DNA of 64,000 nucleotides from Candidatus Accumulibacter affinis (GCA_016713625.1 JADJOT010000008.1:310001-374000); one strand, 5' to 3'; shown: positions 51,367 to 60,478, counted from the stretch's first letter. Translations and numbers: made by a program. The notes: generated by a model from the letters alone, not told the origin.

Positions 51367-52254
51367 TCAGACGCCGTGCTGCGTGAACCACGCCTGCAGG
51401 CGGCGCCAGCCGTCCTCGGCTGCTTCCTTGCGGTAGCTCGGCCGGTAGTCGGCATGGAAGGCGTGCGGCGCCTGCTCGTAGACACGGATGGTCGACGCCT
51501 TGCTCGCCGGGTTGGTGGCGGCGGCGAGCGCCTTGTGCATCTGCTCGACGCTGGCCAGCGGGATGCTTTGGTCGGCGGCGCCGTAGAGGCCGAGCACCGG
51601 CGCGTGCAGCTTGCCGGCGAGGTCGAGGGGGTTGGTCGGGGTCAATTCGCCGGGCTGGCCGACGAGGCGCCCGTACCAGGCGACGCCGGCCTTGAGCTGC
51701 AGGTTGTGCGCCGCGTAGAGCCAGGTGATGCGGCCGCCCCAGCAAAAACCGGTGATCCCCAGGCGATCGACGTTGCCGCCGCGGGCCTTTGCCCAGGCGA
51801 CGCAGGCGTCGAGGTCGGTCATCACCTGCGCGTCGGGAACCTTGCTCACCAGCTTGCCGAGTAGTTCCTGGACGTCGGCGTACTGCCGGGGGTCGCCCTG
51901 GCGCGCGTAGAGTTCGGGGGCGATGGCGAGGTAGCCAAGCTTGGCGAGCCGGCGGCAGACATCCTGGATGTAGTCATGGACGCCGAAAATCTCCTGCACC
52001 ACCAGGACCACCGGCCAGTTGCCGTTGCCGGCAGGCTCGGCGCGATAGGCGGGGATTTCGCCGTCGGCGGTCGGCACCTTGATTTCGCCGGCGGTCAGGC
52101 CGGCGCTGTCGGTGCGGATCAAGGTCTGCGCGGCCACCGGTTGCACCGCCAGAGCGAAGCCGGCGCCGAGCGCGCTGACGATGAACTGGCGACGGCTGCA
52201 GGGAAGGGCGGGAACGAGGCTGTCAAAATCGCCCGGGTCGGTTTCTACGCTCAT
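51367..52254 (-). CDS. Dienelactone hydrolase family protein, Tat-exported
   Basis: 295 residues from ATG 52254 (MSVETDPGDFDSLVPALPCS). A twin-arginine signal CSRRQFIVSALGAGFALAVQ is followed by a dienelactone-hydrolase fold. The catalytic Cys is in ITGFCWGGRITW, Glu in VVLVVQEIFGVHDYI, Asp in YGAADQSIP and His in QAPHAFHADYR, the full DLH triad plus Glu. Export to the periplasm is unusual for a protein of this family but seen in several annotated Tat variants. It is divergent from an AhpD-like gene across 86 bp. Confidence 0.92.
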   Translation of the reverse strand: MSVETDPGDFDSLVPALPCSRRQFIVSALGAGFALAVQPVAAQTLIRTDSAGLTAGEIKVPTADGEIPAYRAEPAGNGNWPVVLVVQEIFGVHDYIQDVCRRLAKLGYLAIAPELYARQGDPRQYADVQELLGKLVSKVPDAQVMTDLDACVAWAKARGGNVDRLGITGFCWGGRITWLYAAHNLQLKAGVAWYGRLVGQPGELTPTNPLDLAGKLHAPVLGLYGAADQSIPLASVEQMHKALAAATNPASKASTIRVYEQAPHAFHADYRPSYRKEAAEDGWRRLQAWFTQHGV

Positions 52255-52340
52255 TGAACTCTTCTCTGATCGACGTGGGTATTGTGTATTTTGTGTATCA
52301 TGCCACGACCCGCAACCCCCTGCCATGGAGATGAACAGCA

Positions 52341-52919
52341 ATGAGCCCGCCAATCAGTCGCTTCCCGGTTCCCGAACTTGATGAGATGCCCGAGGACGTC
52401 CGCCAGCGCATTGTCGAAGTGCAGGAGAAGTCCGGTTTCGTTCCCAATGTCTTCCTCACGCTGGCGCATCGCCCGGACGAGTTCCGCGCCTTCTTCGCCT
52501 ACCACGACGCGCTGATGGAAAAGGAGAGCGGTCTCAGCAAGGCCGAGCGCGAGATGATCGTCGTCGCCACCAGCGGCGCCAACCAGTGCCAGTATTGCGT
52601 CGTCGCGCATGGCGCGATCCTGCGCCTGCGTGCGAGAAACCCGTTGATTGCCGACCAGGTGGCCGTCAATTACCGCAAGGCCGACCTGACGCCGCGCCAG
52701 CGCGCGATGCTCGACTTCGCGCTGAAGACCGCGCTGCACTCGGCCGAGATCGGCGATGCCGACCTCGCGGCGTTGCGCGAGCATGGTTTTTCCGACGACG
52801 ATATCTGGGATATCGGCGCGGTGGCGGCGTTTTTCGCGATGTCGAACCGGCTGGCGAACATGACTTCGATGCGGCCCAACGATGAATTCTTCCTGCTTGG
52901 CCGGCTACCGCGGTCGTAG
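52341..52919 (+). CDS. Peroxidase-related/carboxymuconolactone decarboxylase-like (AhpD family) protein
   Basis: 192 residues. The AhpD-type redox site is SGANQCQYCVVAHGAI, with CxxC and the following His near residues 80-87. The start SRFPVPELDEMPEDVRQRIV and the C-terminal FSDDDIWDIGAVAAFFAMSN match the uncharacterised peroxidase-related subfamily. No signal peptide, so cytoplasmic. The region shared with the divergent DLH gene contains TTGTGTATTTTGTGTAT, a short direct repeat that might bind a common regulator. Confidence 0.9.
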   Translation: MSPPISRFPVPELDEMPEDVRQRIVEVQEKSGFVPNVFLTLAHRPDEFRAFFAYHDALMEKESGLSKAEREMIVVATSGANQCQYCVVAHGAILRLRARNPLIADQVAVNYRKADLTPRQRAMLDFALKTALHSAEIGDADLAALREHGFSDDDIWDIGAVAAFFAMSNRLANMTSMRPNDEFFLLGRLPRS

Positions 52920-53039
52920 CGGGCGGCAGAGGCGCCGGGCAGCGGGCAGCCTGTCAGCCTGTCAGCAGCGGGCGCGGCAGCGGCAGATGCCCCGCCTCAC
53001 CATTGGCCGCACGGCGCGACGCCGGCCAGACCCGCGATC

Positions 53040-54140
53040 TCAGGCGCTGAGTTCGCGCGAGGTGATCCGGTAACGGAAAGTGTCCGGGTCGAGGCTGTCG
53101 AAGCGGCCGCTCGCATTCTCTCCCTGCGGATACATCAAGAAGGGAATCTTCGCACCGCTGGCACCGGCTAGCGTCAGGTCGTGGGCGACGTTGTAGGCCA
53201 GCCAGTTCATCTCCCAGGCGCCGAAGAGCTTCGCGCGGGTGGCGACGACGATCTCGTCGTTGAGGGTCAGGCCGGGCTTTTCTTCGAGGACGACCTTGCG
53301 CACGTCGGCGGGGTCGACCGGCAGCCAGCCGAAACCGGCCAGCCACACTTCGGCGCGACAGTGCTGTGCTTTGGTGATGTCGGCGCTCTTGCCGAGGCTG
53401 CGGTAGCCGAAGCGCGAATCGGCGACGCGAATGCCGTAGACGTCGCGCGCCGGCAGCCCGGCGGCGCGGGCGAGACCGACATATAACGCATTGAGGTCGG
53501 CGCACTTGCCCGACAGGTTGCCGGTTTCGAGCATGCCGCGAATGTCGCCGACGCCGCAACCGCGCGTTTTTGGATTGCGCGCGGTGTGATCGACGATCCA
53601 TTCGTAAATCGCCCTGGCCTTGTCCACATCGCTGACGGCGCCACGCGTGATATCGGCCGAGGTTTTCTTGACGATGCCATCGGTCGGCAGTAGTTCGGTC
53701 GCTTGCGTATAGAGCCGGGTCGCGGCCATGTCGAGCGGCGCGACCTTGCCCGCCTGGGTCAGGTCGATCGCGCGGTCGCGCGTGCTGAAGCGGCTGGTGA
53801 CTTCGAGGAATGGCGCCGCTTCGCCGGCTTCCCAGGTGGCGGCGAGGATCAGTGCGCCGTAGGTCGGATCGCGGTCGATGCGCACGGTCGCGGCGTTGCC
53901 TTGCCAAAGGTTGCCCATGGGCTTGATCCACAGAGGTTCATCGACCGACGGCAGCGGCAGCCAGACGCGCGTGGCGCTCGCGGGGGCGGCCAGTTCGGCG
54001 CGGGTGGTGACCTCGAAGACCCGCCAGCCGTGCGCTGGCGAGGGTGCAAAGGCCTGCTCGGCGGCGGCTGCCGGACGCCATCCGGCAAAGGCGGTAGCGG
54101 TCAGCAGGCTGCTGGCGGTGATGAATTGGCGACGGTCCAT
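53040..54140 (-). CDS. Transglutaminase-like domain protein, Tat signal
   Basis: 366 residues. It begins MDRRQFITASSLLTATAFAG, a twin-arginine signal. After an N-terminal beta domain the transglutaminase core has Cys in NLSGKCADLNALYVGL, His in AQHCRAEVWLAGFGWLPV and Asp in PVDPADVRK, so the triad is complete. It probably acts as a periplasmic protease or cross-linker. The C-terminal block FLMYPQGENASGRFDSLDPD contains the typical closing motif. It is 15 bp downstream of a thioredoxin-like gene on the same strand. Confidence 0.9.
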   Translation of the reverse strand: MDRRQFITASSLLTATAFAGWRPAAAAEQAFAPSPAHGWRVFEVTTRAELAAPASATRVWLPLPSVDEPLWIKPMGNLWQGNAATVRIDRDPTYGALILAATWEAGEAAPFLEVTSRFSTRDRAIDLTQAGKVAPLDMAATRLYTQATELLPTDGIVKKTSADITRGAVSDVDKARAIYEWIVDHTARNPKTRGCGVGDIRGMLETGNLSGKCADLNALYVGLARAAGLPARDVYGIRVADSRFGYRSLGKSADITKAQHCRAEVWLAGFGWLPVDPADVRKVVLEEKPGLTLNDEIVVATRAKLFGAWEMNWLAYNVAHDLTLAGASGAKIPFLMYPQGENASGRFDSLDPDTFRYRITSRELSA

Positions 54141-54155
54141 GGCGGATTTCCTTGG

Positions 54156-54701
54156 TTATTTGAACAGGGGTTGCAGGGTTTGGTCGATCGCCGGTGAATC
54201 CCAGTCGATCGCGCCCTGGGCGCGCCAGCGAATGCGGTGGCGACGATCGAGGACGAGCGTGCTCGGGAGTACGCGGGCACCGCAGGCGCGGCTGATCAGC
54301 TGCTCGCGATCGTCGACGACGGTGAGTTGCAGGGCGTTCTCGGCGAGGAAGGTTTCGACCCGTTGGCGGTTGTCGGCGACGGCGACGGTGATCACCACCA
54401 GGCCGCGCTCGCGCCAGCGCCTGGCGAGGCGCTGCAGAGAGGGCATCTCCTGCCGGCAGGGTTCGCACCAGGAGGCCCAGAAGTTGATCAGCACCGGCTG
54501 GCCGTGGTGAGAGGCGAGCCGGGTGTGCAGCGCGCTAGTGGGCGGGCCCGGCAAAGGGCTGGTGGCGACACGGGTCAATTCGGAGGCGTGAAGACACTCC
54601 GTGACGACCCAAGGCAGGCAGGCAAAACATAGTCCGGCGACCAGCAGACGAACGGACCCAAGGCGATGCCTGCGCGACGCGTGCGCATTCGCTTGCAGCA
54701 C
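54156..54701 (-). CDS. TlpA-like thioredoxin fold protein
   Basis: 181 residues from GTG 54701. A signal anchor (LLVAGLCFACLPWVVTECLH) precedes a thioredoxin-like domain with the redox site FWASWCEPCRQEMPSLQRL. The cis-Pro loop is RVLPSTLVLDR. It reads as a periplasmic disulfide reductase or cytochrome c maturation-like protein. It starts upstream of the transglutaminase gene by 15 bp, so both are made together; the redox protein might keep the transglutaminase Cys reduced, which is inference. Confidence 0.88.
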   Translation of the reverse strand: MLQANAHASRRHRLGSVRLLVAGLCFACLPWVVTECLHASELTRVATSPLPGPPTSALHTRLASHHGQPVLINFWASWCEPCRQEMPSLQRLARRWRERGLVVITVAVADNRQRVETFLAENALQLTVVDDREQLISRACGARVLPSTLVLDRRHRIRWRAQGAIDWDSPAIDQTLQPLFK

Positions 54702-54725
54702 TCTCTCCCGCTTTCACTAACCGTC

Positions 54726-54774
54726 GCGAGGCGGTAGCCCTCGCAACTTACGTTGCGCCGGTCAGCAGACCGGC
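54726..54774. other. Cluster of three adjacent short hairpins
   Basis: GCGAGG/CCTCGC, GCAAC/GTTGC and GCCGGTC-AGCA-GACCGGC follow one another in the 88 bp between epmA and the thioredoxin gene. No T-run. It could end epmA transcripts or structure the leader of the next gene. Confidence 0.5.
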
Positions 54775-54789
54775 ACGATGGAATGGCGG

Positions 54790-55764
54790 TTACTCAGACC
54801 GCCGAGGGGTGGATTGTCGCATGTGCGACACCGGAAACGCCATCACCTCGTGCAGCGTATCGCTGCCGACGGCGAGCATGATCAGGCGGTCGAGTCCGAG
54901 CGCGACGCCGCTGCAGTCGGGCAGGCCGCATTCGAGCGCAGCGAGGAACTGCTGGTCGGGTTCCACCGGCGGCAGGCCAAGTGTTTCGCGTTCGCGCAGG
55001 TCGGCGGCGAAGCGTGCGCGTTGTTCGTCGGCGTCGAGCAGTTCGTGATAACCGTTGGCCAGCTCGACGCCGTGATAATAGAGCTCGAAGCGCGATGCCA
55101 CCGCCTGGCCGTCGCTGTCGGTGCGCAGGCGGGCGAGGGCGGCTTGCGAGGGCGGGTAATCGATGACAAAAGACAGCTCGTCGATGCCCAGTTTCGGCTC
55201 GATGACCTGGCTCATCAACAAATCGAGCCAGGTATCGCGGTCGGCCTGGTCGAATGCCAGGTCGATTTGCTGGGTCGCCGCGGAGCGCAGGGCAGCGAGG
55301 CTGCAGCGCAGCGGGTCCACCCCGAGATGGGTGCGAAACAGGTCGCGATAGCGATGGCGCTGGCTGCGCTGCTCACCGAGCGCGAGGCGCGCGACGGCGG
55401 CGACCTCGTCGATGAGTTGATCGATCGTGAAGCCGACGCGATACCACTCGAGCAGCGTGAACTCTGGGTTGTGCCGGCGTCCGACCTCTTCGGCACGGAA
55501 GGCTCGGGCGATCTGGTAGATCGAGCCGCTGCCCGCAGCCAGCAGGCGTTTCATGGCGTATTCGGGCGAGGTCTGCAGGTAACCGTAGCCAGCAACGCCG
55601 ATGCTGTTGAGATGTGGATCGGTCACCGTCGCCGGGCACAGTTGCGGGGTTTCCACTTCGAGCACTCCCGCGGCGGCAAAGTAGGCACGCACCTGCGCCA
55701 GGATGCGGGCGCGGTGGCGCAGGTTTTCCAGGGGTGCGCTGGGTTGCCAGGGGAGTGGTGGCAT
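54790..55764 (-). CDS. epmA: Elongation factor P--(R)-beta-lysine ligase
   Basis: Class II lysyl-tRNA-synthetase paralogue that attaches (R)-beta-lysine to EF-P Lys34. 324 residues from ATG 55764 (MPPLPWQPSAPLENLRHRAR); the frame extends further without a reason to use it. Motif 2 is FRAEEVGRRHNPEFTLLEWY, the motif 3 region is CSGVALGLDRLIMLAVGSD, and no anticodon-binding domain is present, as expected for EpmA. It follows efp on the same strand, with epmB divergent beyond efp, giving the complete modification set. Confidence 0.95.
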   Translation of the reverse strand: MPPLPWQPSAPLENLRHRARILAQVRAYFAAAGVLEVETPQLCPATVTDPHLNSIGVAGYGYLQTSPEYAMKRLLAAGSGSIYQIARAFRAEEVGRRHNPEFTLLEWYRVGFTIDQLIDEVAAVARLALGEQRSQRHRYRDLFRTHLGVDPLRCSLAALRSAATQQIDLAFDQADRDTWLDLLMSQVIEPKLGIDELSFVIDYPPSQAALARLRTDSDGQAVASRFELYYHGVELANGYHELLDADEQRARFAADLRERETLGLPPVEPDQQFLAALECGLPDCSGVALGLDRLIMLAVGSDTLHEVMAFPVSHMRQSTPRRSE

Positions 55765-55820
55765 CGGCTGGGCAGCGCCGCTGCCGATGCCCTGCGACGA
55801 GCGCGCGCGGGCTGAAGTGA

Positions 55821-56523
55821 CTACGCTTTCACGCGCGAGACATACTCGCCGGAGCGCGTGTCGCACTTGACGATTTCGCCCTGATTGACGAACAGCGGCA
55901 CCTTGACCACGGCGCCGGTCGACAGGCGTGCCGGTTTGGTCACGCCGGTGGCGGTGTCACCGCGAATCCCCGGCTCGGTATCGGCGACAGCGAGTTCGAC
56001 GAAGTTCGGCGGACTCACCGCCAGCGGCGCACCGTTGTACAGGGTCACCGTGCATACCGCCTGCTCCTGCAGCCACAGCGCAGCATCGCCAACGCTGGCT
56101 TTGCTCGCCTGATACTGCTCAAAGGTGTCGGGCTCCATGAAGTGGTAGAACTCGCCGTCGTTGTAGAGGTATTCCAGTGCGCGGTCAAGGACGTCGGCCG
56201 CTTCGATCGAGTCGCCGGACTTGAAGGTCTTTTCCCAGACGCGGTTGGTTTTCAGGTTGCGCAGTTTGACCCGGTTGAAGGCCTGACCGTTGGTAGTAAC
56301 GGGTTGGTCGGGGTGGCGGGAAGGGGGGGTGCGGGTGGGTTTCCGGCGGGGCCGGCAGAGGAAGGCCGGGGCGAGGGGCGGGGGCGGGTTGGAGGGGGGG
56401 GGACCCTGTCCTCTACTCTACCTTGCCGGGTTTGACGAACTCGTTATCGAGGATGGTACACGGGTCGCCGTCGAGCATGACTTTCAGGCCGCTCTTGAAT
56501 TCGTTGGTAGAATAGCTCGCCAT
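55821..56523 (-). pseudogene. efp: Elongation factor P gene, interrupted by 133 bp after the Lys34 codon
   Basis: Relieves ribosome stalling at polyproline. The N-terminal part from ATG 56523 reads MASYSTNEFKSGLKVMLDGD and reaches EFVKPGK at 56422-56424, then stops after two codons. The rest resumes in frame of 56288 as GQAFNRVKLRNLKTNRVWEK and continues without error to SGEYVSRVKA. The intervening 56289-56421 (133 bp) is almost pure C on this strand with runs up to eight. Removing it gives a perfect EF-P of about 189 residues with the modified Lys at the tip loop. The flanking epmA and epmB are intact, so an assembly artefact is the simplest explanation. Confidence 0.9.
56289..56421. other. 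G-rich 133-bp insert inside efp
   Basis: Plus-strand sequence dominated by GGGG/GGGT/GGC with runs of seven to nine G, unlike any flanking DNA. It has no target-site duplication or terminal inverted repeat that I can see. Confidence 0.85.
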
Positions 56524-57586
56524 GGCATTCCCTCGTGAAACGAACAAGACCGTCATGGTAGCGCGAAACCCGGCGCAGTGGCAGGGCCAGAACACAGCAG
56601 GCGAGCCCTGGCAACAGGCGTTGCAGACGGTCATCAGCGATGGCCATGAACTGCTGAGGCGCCTCGGCATCGATCCGCAGGCCTTGCCGATCGACCACGA
56701 GCAGCCCTTCCCGCTGCGCGTGCCGCGTGCCTTCGTCGCGCGCATGCAGGCCGCCAGGGCCGACGATCCGCTGCTCCGGCAGGTCCTGCCGCTGCTCGCC
56801 GAAGCGACGCAGCAACCGGGATTCAGCCGCGACCCATTGGCCGAGGCCGCTGCCGAGCCCGTGCCGGGGCTGATCCACAAATACCACGGGCGTGTGCTGC
56901 TGATCGTGACGGGTCATTGTGCCATCCACTGCCGCTACTGTTTCCGCCGCCACTTCCCCTACGCCGCCAGGCAGCCGTCGCGCGCCGAATGGTCGCGCGC
57001 CTTCGACTACATCCGCCACGATGCGTCGATCAGCGAAGTGATCCTGTCGGGCGGCGACCCGCTGTCGGCACCGGATCGCCATCTGGCGTGGCTGATCGGC
57101 GAAATCGAGGCGATCCCGCAGGTCAGCCGCCTGCGTATTCACAGCCGCTTGCCAGTGGTGATTCCAACGCGCATCACCGCCGCCCTGAGCGCGCTGCTGG
57201 CCGACAGCCGTTTGCTGGTGAGCCTGGTGATTCATGCCAATCATGCCCGGGAGCTTGACGATTCGCTGGCGGCAGCGCTCGCACCCTTGCGTCGCGCCGG
57301 CGTCACTCTGCTCAATCAGTCGGTGTTGCTGGCCGGGGTCAACGACCAGGTCGAGGTATTGAGCGAACTGTCCGAGCGCCTGTTCGCGATCGGCGTCCTG
57401 CCGTATTACCTCCACCTGCTCGATCACGTGGCCGGCGCCGCGCATTTCGCGGTCCCCGAGGAGCGCGTGCAGGTTCTGCAGGCAGCCTTGCTGGCCCGTC
57501 TACCCGGCTATCTCGTGCCACGGTTGGTGCGCGAGGTAGCGCATGCGGCGTCGAAGATGCCGGTGTTCCCGCCTGTCAGGCCTTGA
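56522..57586 (+). CDS. epmB: EF-P (R)-beta-lysylation protein, lysine 2,3-aminomutase-like radical SAM
   Basis: Radical SAM enzyme that makes (R)-beta-lysine for EF-P. 354 residues in the longest frame. The cluster site is TGHCAIHCRYCFRRHFPY (CxxxCxxC), followed by SEVILSGGDPLSA and LRIHSRLPVVIPTRIT. ATG 56522 overlaps the efp ATG in a CATG on opposite strands; ATG 56555 (MVARNPAQWQ) is a more comfortable start, as it leaves some room for a leader. It is divergent from efp as in E. coli. Confidence 0.93.
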   Translation: MAFPRETNKTVMVARNPAQWQGQNTAGEPWQQALQTVISDGHELLRRLGIDPQALPIDHEQPFPLRVPRAFVARMQAARADDPLLRQVLPLLAEATQQPGFSRDPLAEAAAEPVPGLIHKYHGRVLLIVTGHCAIHCRYCFRRHFPYAARQPSRAEWSRAFDYIRHDASISEVILSGGDPLSAPDRHLAWLIGEIEAIPQVSRLRIHSRLPVVIPTRITAALSALLADSRLLVSLVIHANHARELDDSLAAALAPLRRAGVTLLNQSVLLAGVNDQVEVLSELSERLFAIGVLPYYLHLLDHVAGAAHFAVPEERVQVLQAALLARLPGYLVPRLVREVAHAASKMPVFPPVRP

Positions 57587-57589
57587 GCC

Positions 57590-57742
57590 AGCGGCCTGTC
57601 GCGAGGTGACGGGCGGCCCCTTTCGCAATTGGCCAACAACAACCCTGTGGTCATCCGGCCGACCCGCTTGGCGAGCCAGATGAACGCGGCCTGGTCGAAA
57701 CGCTTCTTTGACGCAGTGGGGTGGGTTTCGTTGCCGGCATGA
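57590..57742 (+). pseudogene. Possible coding remnant of unknown origin
   Basis: A plus frame with no start reads LANNNPVVIRPTRLASQMNA and AWSKRFFDAVGWVSLPA and stops at 57740-57742. Its composition looks protein-like, as if it were the end of a lost gene, but I recognise no family. It occupies most of the 226 bp between epmB and the DUF3348 gene. Confidence 0.3.
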
Positions 57743-57812
57743 CCGTTGGTAAGGGCTTGAACATGTAGTACCCTACGGCCGTTTTTGGTCAAATTGGATT
57801 ACGTATATTGGC

Positions 57813-58586
57813 ATGACGCAATCCTTGCCGCGCACAAATTTCAACAGTTCAAGACTCCTTCGTTTGCTTGCTCACCTGTCCATCGATGACGCTGCGGAGT
57901 CGAAGCAAGCCTTTGCAGAAAGACTGGGTCAATGGCTGGATCTTTCTGACGCCATTGCGCTCCACGCTGCACACAAGGCAAGCGCATGGAACTCGTCGGC
58001 AGCGCAGTCCGGGGTGCAATCTCTCGCGGGAGTGGCCGTAGAGGACGAATTCACTCGGGTACGAACGGCCCTGGTGAATTCGATCACGGCGAGTTTTTCG
58101 CCTGACATCGGCGAGACACGAATCAAATTACCCACGCCGAAACCCGCTGCGGACATGGCGAGTGCGGCCGCCTACGAACCGTATCGTCGATTCCATGTTG
58201 CCCATCAAGCGGACATGGAATTGAGCGTTCGCTCATTGCGCAGCAGTGTTCGACAAGCGCTTTCGAGGGCTTCCGCAACGCTCAAGCAGCTTGCGGCTCT
58301 GGATGAAGTTCTGGACAAGATACTCTGTGCTCGTGAGCGCCAATTGCTCTCAACGGTGCCTTTGCTGCTCGAAAGACGTTTCGAGCAGTGGCTCCAGGCG
58401 CATCAACAGCCACTGGTTTGCGCTCGGCAGACAGCTGCCCCGGCGTTGACGATGCAGCCAGGGGGGTGGCTGGCGGACTTCTGCAAAGAACTGCAAGGGG
58501 TGCTGCTCGCCGAATTGGATCTTCGGTTGCAGCCGACAGTAGGGCTCATCGAAGCATTAAGGAACGAGGCAAACAAGCAGAAATGA
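57813..58586 (+). CDS. DUF3348 family protein, first gene of the motor-like operon
   Basis: 257 residues, soluble, without signal or membrane helix. It begins MTQSLPRTNFNSSRLLRLLA and has a conserved middle PYRRFHVAHQADMELSVRSL with helical segments before and after. I recognise it as the DUF3348 protein that precedes DUF802, OmpA and DUF2894 genes in many betaproteobacteria. Its stop overlaps the next ATG (ATGA). Its role is unknown; position suggests a cytoplasmic partner of the channel protein that follows. Confidence 0.8.
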   Translation: MTQSLPRTNFNSSRLLRLLAHLSIDDAAESKQAFAERLGQWLDLSDAIALHAAHKASAWNSSAAQSGVQSLAGVAVEDEFTRVRTALVNSITASFSPDIGETRIKLPTPKPAADMASAAAYEPYRRFHVAHQADMELSVRSLRSSVRQALSRASATLKQLAALDEVLDKILCARERQLLSTVPLLLERRFEQWLQAHQQPLVCARQTAAPALTMQPGGWLADFCKELQGVLLAELDLRLQPTVGLIEALRNEANKQK

Positions 58587-60478
58587 ATAGATGTATTGTT
58601 GCACTGGCCTTCCTGTTGGGGGCGATGGCGGTCGGTTGGGTAGGCGTTGGGTTTGTCGGTGCGCATCCGCTGGCGTTGCTAATGACGGCGATTATTGCTG
58701 CGGTCTATTTGTTCGGCGCGCTGGAAATACTTGAGTTTCGTCGCGCAACGTCAACGCTGGCAGCAGCGCTGGCGGTGATTCCTGACCAGTTGTCGAACCT
58801 GGTCGACTGGCTCGACCGCCTGCATCCGTCGCTACGAAACCCTGTGCGTTTGCGCATCGAAGGTGAACGTGTCGGCCTGCCGGGCCCCGCATTGACGCCT
58901 TATCTGGTGGGGATGCTGGTGATGCTGGGGATGCTGGGAACGTTTCTGGGCATGGTCGTCACCCTCAATGGCGCCGTATTTGCGCTGGAAGGCACCACCG
59001 ATCTGCAGGCAATCCGGTCTGCGCTGGCGGCCCCGATCAAGGGATTGGGGCTGGCATTTGGTACGTCGGTGGCCGGTGTTTCCGCTTCCGCAATGCTGGG
59101 CCTGATATCGGCACTGAGTCGACGCGAAAGAATGCTGACGGCGCAACGGTTGGACACAGGAATTGCAACCGTATTGCGCGGCTTTTCACTCGCCCATCAG
59201 CGCCAGGAAACCCTCAGGGTGCTGCACTTGCAAGCCCAAGCCCTGCCTGACCTGGTCGACAGATTGCAGGCGATGATGGAGCAGATGGAGCGTCGGGGCG
59301 AGCAGTTGACTGAGCGATTGCTCGGCAATCAGGAAAGCTTCCATAGCGACGTCAAAGACGTTTATACCAACCTGGCCGGCGCGGTGGATAAATCTCTCAA
59401 GGACAGTCTGAGCGAAAGCGCGCGTCTGGCTGGCGAGAATATCAAACCAGCGGTTGAAGCCGCGATGACGGGGATTGCTCGTGCGGCCAAGCTGGCGCAC
59501 GAAAAAACGTTCGATTCGACGCGAATGCAGCTGGACGGGCTTTCGGCACAGTTTAGCGATACCGCCAACAAAGTTGCGGCTACGTGGATGGCGGCGCTGG
59601 CCAAGCACCAAAGCACAAGCGATAGCCTGGTCGCTGGCATGGACCGCTCATTGGCGGCGTTCAATGCGAGATTCGAGCAAGGCTCGGGGTCTCTGCTGGC
59701 CTCCGTGATCGCTGCAGAATCGGAGCGGATCACCCGGCATGGCGAGCGCATGGATCAGCTGGCCAGTCTGTGGCGTGCTGAACTGGGCGCGCTCAGGGAT
59801 CAGGAGGCGCTGCACGGCAACGCCGCCGTTGAACGCCTGGGCGACCTGCAAACGGCGATGACAAGTCACTTGACAACGCTTGGCGCCGCGCTCGAAGAGC
59901 CGATCGCGCGGCTCATGGAAAAGGCCTCGGAAGCGCCACGCGCCGCTGCCGAAGTGATTGGACTATTGCGCCAGGAAATGACCAACAGCGTTGTCCGGGA
60001 TAACCAACTGCTGGAAGAACGCAGTCGAATAATGGAAACGCTCAATTCACTGCTCGCTGCGATAAATCATTCGTCTACCGAGCAGCGGGCGACGATCGAC
60101 TCGCTGGTGGCTTCTTCCGCCGTGCTGCTCAGTGATGCCGGCAGCCATTTTGCCGAACAGGTCGGTGCGGAATCGGCCAGGCTTTCTGACATTGCCGCGC
60201 AGGTCACCAGCAGTGCCGTCGAAGTATCTAGCCTGAGCGAGGCATTCGGTTTTGCCGTGCAGTTGTACAGTGATGCCAATGAGAAACTGATTGCGAGTCT
60301 GCGAAGAATTGAAGCCTCGATGGATAAGTCGACCGCAAGAAGTGACGAGCAACTTGCCTATTACGTGGCGCAGGCACGCGAAATCATTGATCTGAGCATC
60401 CTGTCGCAAAAGCAGGTCGTCGAGGATCTGCGCCAGATCACTGGCCGCCAGGCGACCACTGCTGATCAGGTGAGCTAA
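58583..60478 (+). CDS. DUF802/MotA-ExbB-like channel protein with long coiled-coil tail (ZorA-like)
   Basis: 631 residues from ATG 58583. Two N-terminal membrane helices (CIVALAFLLGAMAVGWVGVG and ALLMTAIIAAVYLFGALEIL) are followed, after about 70 soluble residues, by two more with the MotA/ExbB channel pattern: VMLGMLGTFLGMVVTLNGAV and LGLAFGTSVAGVSASAMLGL. From about residue 195 to the end there is a 430-residue mainly helical, Gln/Glu/Ala-rich tail (DUF802 segments around 270-450), probably an intracellular coiled coil. This arrangement resembles ZorA of Zorya defence. Overlaps on both sides (ATGA and TAATG) show tight coupling with DUF3348 and the OmpA-like gene. Confidence 0.85.
   Translation: MNRCIVALAFLLGAMAVGWVGVGFVGAHPLALLMTAIIAAVYLFGALEILEFRRATSTLAAALAVIPDQLSNLVDWLDRLHPSLRNPVRLRIEGERVGLPGPALTPYLVGMLVMLGMLGTFLGMVVTLNGAVFALEGTTDLQAIRSALAAPIKGLGLAFGTSVAGVSASAMLGLISALSRRERMLTAQRLDTGIATVLRGFSLAHQRQETLRVLHLQAQALPDLVDRLQAMMEQMERRGEQLTERLLGNQESFHSDVKDVYTNLAGAVDKSLKDSLSESARLAGENIKPAVEAAMTGIARAAKLAHEKTFDSTRMQLDGLSAQFSDTANKVAATWMAALAKHQSTSDSLVAGMDRSLAAFNARFEQGSGSLLASVIAAESERITRHGERMDQLASLWRAELGALRDQEALHGNAAVERLGDLQTAMTSHLTTLGAALEEPIARLMEKASEAPRAAAEVIGLLRQEMTNSVVRDNQLLEERSRIMETLNSLLAAINHSSTEQRATIDSLVASSAVLLSDAGSHFAEQVGAESARLSDIAAQVTSSAVEVSSLSEAFGFAVQLYSDANEKLIASLRRIEASMDKSTARSDEQLAYYVAQAREIIDLSILSQKQVVEDLRQITGRQATTADQVS

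Noticed and set aside
56289..56421. G-rich insert in efp as a mobile element, intein or group II intron
   Set aside because: Far too short, no terminal repeats or target duplication, no open frame of intein type and no intron core; composition resembles low-quality sequence.
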